64,000 bases of DNA from Thamnaconus septentrionalis (Eukaryota; Chordata; Actinopteri; Tetraodontiformes; Monacanthidae): NCBI GenBank assembly GCA_009823395.1, contig CM020516.1, forward strand, positions 10,760,001 to 10,824,000. Direction: 5' to 3'. A program made the translations under genes and the position numbers. The notes below the pieces were generated by a model. That model saw only the letters and a program-made list of their open reading frames with translations. It did no database searches and was not told the origin of the DNA. Numbering within the stretch: the first letter of the stretch is position 1; each line of letters opens with the position of its first letter. Positions 59,001 to 64,000 of the stretch are shown here, one piece after another.

Positions 59001-59439
59001 ATGAACAAGAATACCAATGAGTGCGAGACGCGGCGGGAGAACAAGTCGGACAGACAGTCCAAACACAACCTCGGTCTCGTCCTCGCCGGGAATGAGGTCC
59101 ACTCTGACGTGACCCGCCTTTCGCCACCACGTACAGACACTTTATCAAAGCAGCAGGCAGCTGCGGGAAGACCGACACTGTTCGCTTGCTGGACTGCTAT
59201 TGGAAAAACCATGTGCTGCAGACATAATGGTGCTGGTGAAGGAAAAAGGAAGAAGCTGCCAACGGCGAGTCCCAAACACAAATTTGTTTCATTGATTGAA
59301 GAAAGAAACGGCAGGCAGGCAGCTCCCCCACCACCACCACCAGGCTCCTCCGCTCCAGGGAGCATTTTCTTCATAAATTGAAACGATAAATTTGGTTAGC
59401 GTTCCTGTAAAACGGGAATAAATCGGAAAACGTTTGCTT

Positions 59440-60060
59440 GTGGAGAGGTTGCGATTTGTCTTTGCTTTTCATATTAGTGCGTCTTCTGCGTCTCTTCTGG
59501 ACTTAAATTGGCCCAAATTTCATTAAAAATAGATTTTTTTTTGTCTTTAAAAAAGAGGGACCAACATATCATGAGATTATTAGCCATTTAGCAATACGGG
59601 AGATGGGAAAATTGATTCCATATTAGGACGATATAGTGGATCCGCTTAGTAGCTCATAATCAACATGATGTATGTCTTTATGCCTAATCAATATGAAATC
59701 GGCATACTGTGTTTTAATGGAGGGTTGCACAAAGCAGTATTTCTTGCCTGTCTGTTATAGCAATAAAAAAGTCACGGATTGATTAGTGAGTTTTGGAGGA
59801 GCGACCAAGGCAAATTTCCCCATCTTCTTAGATTTGCGGCGTCCGCTCAGCGAGCCGACAGCTGGACACCAAACAGATGGAATAATCAGCCTGCGACCAC
59901 CAATAACATGATTCCGCAAACAAAGAGAGATAGGAAAAAAAAAAAAAGATCAGCGGAGCAGAAGGAGCTGCAGCCACGGGAAGAATATATCCGGATGGCG
60001 TTCCCGCCGCATGATTGCAGTAATGATGGATAACACTGTATTTTCTTCTGTTTAATTAAG
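59440..60060. promoter_or_regulatory. Candidate enhancer element 6
   Basis: TTTCATTAAAAATAG, GAGATTATTAGCCATTTAGC, GAAAATTGATTCCATATTAG, CCTAATCAATATGAAATCGG and GGATTGATTAGTGAG. One of the longest repeat-poor stretches in the window, apart from A/T-runs at 59530 and 59936. Confidence 0.35.
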
Positions 60061-60206
60061 TTTAATTCAGTGACGAATTGCCTGTAAAATACTGAGCAGG
60101 GGGGCACGTGGAGCTGCTACAGGTTTGGTTTTTCTCTCTCTCTCTCTCTCCGGTGGCAACCGGATAAGCCTTTATGTTGTAAGTATCCTCTCTCAGAAAC
60201 CCAAGG

Positions 60207-60226
60207 ACACACACACACACACACGC
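60207..60226. repeat. (AC)10 microsatellite
   Basis: Short AC tract followed by CA/CG variants. Confidence 0.92.
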
Positions 60227-60404
60227 ACACATGCGTGTACAGTACGGTTCCTCAATGACTGCACACACGCGCACAGCGCAGAGAGGATGCAGCAGGGCTA
60301 CCACTCCGAGTGTTCCATCATACTGTCACTCACATCTGCTGCCCTTTCTCATTAACACGTCCTCCCCCGCCCACCACCAAGGCCGTTTCCATTCCTACTG
60401 TAAG

Positions 60405-60458
60405 CTTCTTCTTCTTCTTCTTCTTCTCCCTCCTCCTCCTCCTCCTCTTCTTCTTCCC
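60405..60458. repeat. (TTC)n(TCC)n compound repeat
   Basis: TTC triplets, then TCC, then TTC again. Confidence 0.94.
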
Positions 60459-60637
60459 TCTTACTAAAACATTCAAAGCCGGACACAAAAATAAACCCAG
60501 TTCCTGCGGATGCAGGTGGGCTAACACGCTCTCGCGCACCTCAGCATGTGTCCTGAGAGCCTCCGATTGCGTGTCGTGAAAAAAAAAAAAAGAATGTTAC
60601 ACGATTGGAAGTGATGAAAAATTCCACCGTCGTTTGG

Positions 60638-60712
60638 TTTTTTTTTTTTTTTTTTTGCTCACGCTCTCCATGAATTTTTAAAAATGGATTCATAAAAAAA
60701 AAAAAAAAAAAA
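60638..60712. repeat. T19 / A19 inverted homopolymers around a palindrome
   Basis: T19 at 60638-60656 and A19 at 60694-60712 can pair. The 37-bp spacer holds ATGAATTTTTAAAAATGGAT and ATTCAT, including the perfect palindrome TTTTTAAAAA. Confidence 0.9.
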
Positions 60713-60729
60713 GTGGTGGAGCTGCATCA

Positions 60730-61260
60730 CCAGAGCAGTTTCCACGCTGGAGCTCTCCGTGGCCAGATGCAGCTTGCTGCAGTCCCTGCCAGCTTTCCCC
60801 GCCTCCCTCCCCGACACTTCCAGAGAGGAACATATGACAGAGAAGCACGTCGTGCGGCTGATGCAAAGGGGATAATTAGGATTCACGAAACACAGTTTGT
60901 CCTCAAAAAAGCAAATCACTTCCCCGGTGCTCGGGGAGCCGCCGAGGCGCGGATCATTTTATATATCAGCACCTAGCAACTGGCAGATTTAGTGAAGTTA
61001 GCGCGAGGCTGCCAAAGCTGATAGGACACCGCAGGACTGCGAAATGAGCTGTGATGCCTTCCCCCCGCTGAGGCCAACAAGAGAGACATACCTCATTAAG
61101 ATGCATTGGCATCCTCGGATGCCCGGGCCTCACTTTACAGCGCCGAGCGAGTCGGCCCTCGCCAGCAGCAGGCGCGCCGTTACGAGATGACGGCTGCAAA
61201 ACAAACAAAGGCGAGCCGTTAATTACAAATGCATACAGAGAAATAGGAGATGAAACGCTG
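60730..61260. promoter_or_regulatory. Candidate enhancer element 7
   Basis: GGGGATAATTAGGATTCACG, TTAGTGAAGTTAGCGCG, CCTCATTAAGATGCATTGGC and GCCGTTAATTACAAATGC in sequence without tandem repeats. Confidence 0.3.
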
Positions 61261-61264
61261 TAAC

Positions 61265-62025
61265 GCAGTATCAGGAGCGGGGCGACGCTGCTGCAGATAA
61301 CCAGACTGGAGGGGGGGGCAATATTTTGAGGCGGAAAACAGCCGCTGATATCTGGCAGCAGCACCCTGAGTTTTTTTTTTTTTCTTTCTTTCTGGAATTC
61401 TCTTCATTTTCTCGGTTTAGTGCTTAAATCTGTGCTCTCCGTGCGCTGAGAGCGCCCGGCCATGAAAACCTCGCCTGTTGCGAGGGTGTAAACATGTGTT
61501 CGCCGTGAACCCGATTTCACAAAAACACCTTCCAGTGGTTACGACGAGCAGAGGAATCTTCACGCTGTCTTGTCAGAGGTTAACTGACTGAGGGGATTTT
61601 ATGCAGCTACTGTGTAACAGCACAAAAGCAAAATGCAATAGGAATGCAGCTATAAATGTTCCTGGTCTCTCAAAAAAACCTCATATTGTGTGGCTACGTA
61701 AAATTTAAAAGTTGGAAAAGGTTGTGGGCCAGCATTGATATTGTTTGAAAAAAATCGTCCTCCTGGTATAACAGTGAACATTTTTATGTGGACCCAAACA
61801 AGTTTTCCTTCAACCTGAATAGGGAACAAGCAAAGCTTAATACTATATTATAAACTTAACTCATCAAAATAAATAAAATGAAAAAAAAATAAAATTGTAT
61901 GCCTCTTTTTTATTTGCAGCCTTCAGATAGGGTGGGTCAGACCCCCCAGGCTAACCTGGAATTCGCACATTGTCTTTAACCAATGAAGAACCTCTGTAGA
62001 GATTAGAAAAATCCACTTCTGATTT
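61265..62025. other. Non-coding sequence
   Basis: T-run at 61371-61384, CCTCGCC-TGT-TGCGAGG small hairpin near 61470, A-rich stretch at 61860-61895. No gene recognised. Confidence 0.45.
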
Positions 62026-62029
62026 CTTT

Positions 62030-62290
62030 CTTAGGGACTCAGTTCTGGAAAAAGTCCCTTCGTGATGTCACACAGGGACATACATCACTAATTCCTCTTG
62101 ATTTTAGATTAGTAACAACTCCAACAACCAGGTGAGACCAACCTCTGCACACGCCCCTGTCCCTTTACAAACATTTAGGAGCTCCTACAAAACGTGTGTT
62201 TTAGTGGGGAACAAAAAGTGAGCTTTTTTTTTTTTTTTTTTACAGAAGGCAGCAAACAGAGGGCTAAATATTTTTAGCTTTCTGTAATCC
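62030..62290 (+). repeat. Palindrome-bearing interspersed repeat, copy 3
   Basis: TCCCTTCGTGATGTCACACA with core GTGATGTCAC at 62062-62071. A T18 run follows at 62225-62241, then ACAGAAGGCAGCAAACAGAG and GGCTAA up to 62267. Same order of landmarks as copy 1 (15870-16130). Confidence 0.55.
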
Positions 62291-62294
62291 GGTT

Positions 62295-63090
62295 GTTTGA
62301 GACGGCAAGGCTCCACCACGTCAATCAGAGATGAAAAATAAAGATCTGGAAAAACGTTGACCTTTAACTGAAAGGAAAATGCGTTCAGCGGAACATGATT
62401 TCCACCCAGTGACTGAAGGCCGCGGGATGAGAGACAAGAGCAGGGCGAAGGAAGAAGAAACACTTGAAAAAAGGAGGAAGGGTATGAAGAGAGGGAGGGG
62501 ACAGAGACGGAGCGGCGGAGGGACTCCTGGGATGGACCAACAGGGCTGCGGAGTGAGGAGCTTATTTCCCAACACCATCTGTTTCTGCTCCCTGGGACCA
62601 ATGCTCCACTTCTGCCAACCCTCCCCGCAAACCACACGCATGCACACACACACACACACACACAGCGATGTGGGGAAGCCCCGCCTCTTCCCCGTGTCCG
62701 TCTCAACGTCCCTAACAGCAGTAGAAACAAACTTCTTCTGGCGTAAACATGACATTGGCAACGTGAGATGCTGTCGAGACAAAAGTCAAGAAGTGATGGT
62801 AGCATCAGGAGGTTGAATCAGCTCGGAGGGATCATTATTTTTGGCTGAATATTCCAAGTATGCAACAACTTGCACACCAGAATAATTGATTGCTGGTGTT
62901 TTTATGTCATGTTGCTTCTCCCTTTGCTTCACGCATTCTACTTTTTAAATCTGTGATCAAAATTGGGATGTGCTTTGCACACAATCTTAAATTTGCAGAT
63001 TATTTTTCTGCCATGGAAAAGGCAACAAAGACTTTCGACTGTGTTGTGATGATTTGTTATATTATGTCCACTGTTATATGTTGGTTTAGC
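62295..63090. other. Non-coding sequence
   Basis: AC tract at 62644-62664; the rest is complex. The 206-codon minus frame at 62185-62805 and the 145-codon plus frame at 62379-62816 overlap each other and show no known domain. Confidence 0.5.
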
Positions 63091-63095
63091 AGTGT

Positions 63096-63226
63096 GGATG
63101 AGATACAGCTACTTTATGACTTACTTACTATTAATATCATTTCTTCAAGTTCAGCGGGCCAGATTACAAAGTTTAATGGACTGCATATGGCCCCCGAGCC
63201 GTAGTTTGCCCATGCCTGGTCTATAC
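63096..63226 (+). mobile_element. hAT-like non-autonomous element, 3' terminal fragment (copy 2)
   Basis: Matches 3491-3620 and ends in TAGTTTGCCCATGCCTG (to 63218) followed by GTCTATAC. The reverse complement CAGGCATGGGCAAACTA is a hAT-type end. The preceding sequence back to about 62880 may belong to the element but does not match copy 1. Confidence 0.65.
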
Positions 63227-63229
63227 TGT

Positions 63230-64000
63230 TTCTGTAGTCATGAGAGTATATCAGTTATCTACAATATATAAGAGAAATACACAATAGTAAACGGCAGGAA
63301 CTCCTAATTGCTTTTCTGTACACAAGAAAACATTGAGCCTCATAAGATTCAAAATAACCTGAGTGCTAGTGGGAAACCTGAAGGAAACCTCGGAGGGCAG
63401 GCCTGGTCCTGGGTGATGAAACACCAACACCCTTTAAAAACAATGTGAAACACTGGCAGGCGACAGCGAGAGGACGGGCCGCTCCTTGCCATTTTGTCAC
63501 TTCATTTCCACAGTCGCAGGGTATTTCTATGCAAATGATCTTAAAAGGTCAGAGCTGTAAAAGGAAGGCTTCTATACACAGGGAAGCCCACACACACTCA
63601 CTGGGATACGTGCGTATTAGAAAAATTTCCTCATCACAGGGTCATTGATGGGAGAAACGGAGGTAAATAGAGCCAACAGGTAAATGCTCCCGGGGTAAAA
63701 ATGTAAAGGTCCCACATTATGCTATTACGTTCTTTAACAATACGTGAACCTGGGGCCAGTGAGTAAACTTCCCAGAAAATTAAAATTCATCCTTAACCTT
63801 ACTGCAAAATGTTACACAAACCAGTCCCTTTTGTCTCAAAGGGGACAGCTTGATTTCCCTATAGCTGGTTAACAGCCCTATGCAGGTGTTCATTCTGCCC
63901 TCTGAGGCTGCTGGAAGGTCCAATCAGCCATATGGAAGGGAGAAACTTTTCAATAAAGGGATCCCTCGTGTGGCACTTTACGTTACTGCATGCAGTCACT
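63230..64000. other. Non-coding sequence to window end
   Basis: ATGCAAAT octamer at 63531-63538; otherwise ordinary complex sequence. No exon recognised. Confidence 0.45.

Noticed and set aside
62185..62816. 206-codon minus and 145-codon plus frames
   Set aside because: They overlap each other on opposite strands, include the AC and T-run repeats, and match no family I recognise.

Overview
The window looks like non-coding genomic DNA from a ray-finned (teleost) fish. The evidence is the very dense (CA)n/(GT)n and trinucleotide microsatellites, CpG that is not depleted, a V-SINE/DANA-type tRNA-derived SINE (25.46 kb), a decayed fish-type L1 ORF2 C-terminus (8.4-8.7 kb), LINE 3' tails ending in an AATAAA-like signal, and several short non-autonomous DNA transposons with fish-type hAT or MITE ends. 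Species and locus cannot be named from sequence alone.

No protein-coding gene can be supported anywhere in the 64 kb. The open reading frames seen are short and low-complexity (microsatellite or Arg/Pro/Gly-rich translations of GC-rich DNA). None carries a recognisable host domain with consistent splice structure. The only recognisable coding homology is the broken L1 fragment. The window therefore reads as a gene desert, a large intron or a regulatory domain. Untranslated exons or very small coding exons cannot be excluded by eye.

Layout. 1-5 kb: a CpG-rich patch with a CCAAT pair, GT/CA tracts and a hAT-like end. 5-13 kb: mostly unique sequence, the L1 relic and a 33-bp minisatellite that stays open as a reading frame. 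14-17 kb: MITE copy A, two CpG-island-like blocks (14.52-14.80 and 16.24-16.56 kb), a hairpin and a LINE tail. 17-32 kb: microsatellite-rich sequence with scattered conserved-element-like islands, the SINE and a repeat carrying a CTTTGTGACATCACAAAG palindrome. 32-36 kb: a third CpG-rich block, inverted GT/AC tracts and an almost perfect 35-bp inverted repeat at 33.6/33.85 kb. 36-47 kb: a hAT MITE with target-site duplication, CTCF-like motifs (41.6, 46.1, 47.1-47.2 kb) and MITE copy B. 47-54 kb: mostly unremarkable. 54.4-61.3 kb: the most gene-regulatory-looking part, with many AT-hook/homeodomain/POU-like sites in complex, repeat-poor sequence, suggesting a cluster of conserved non-coding enhancers. 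61-64 kb: a third copy of the palindrome repeat and a second copy of the hAT-like end.

No pathway or operon can be described. The working model is a cis-regulatory domain: candidate enhancers (especially 54-61 kb), candidate CpG-rich start regions (14.5, 16.3 and 32.7 kb) and candidate insulator motifs (41-47 kb), set among decayed transposons and microsatellites. All regulatory calls are inference and carry low confidence.
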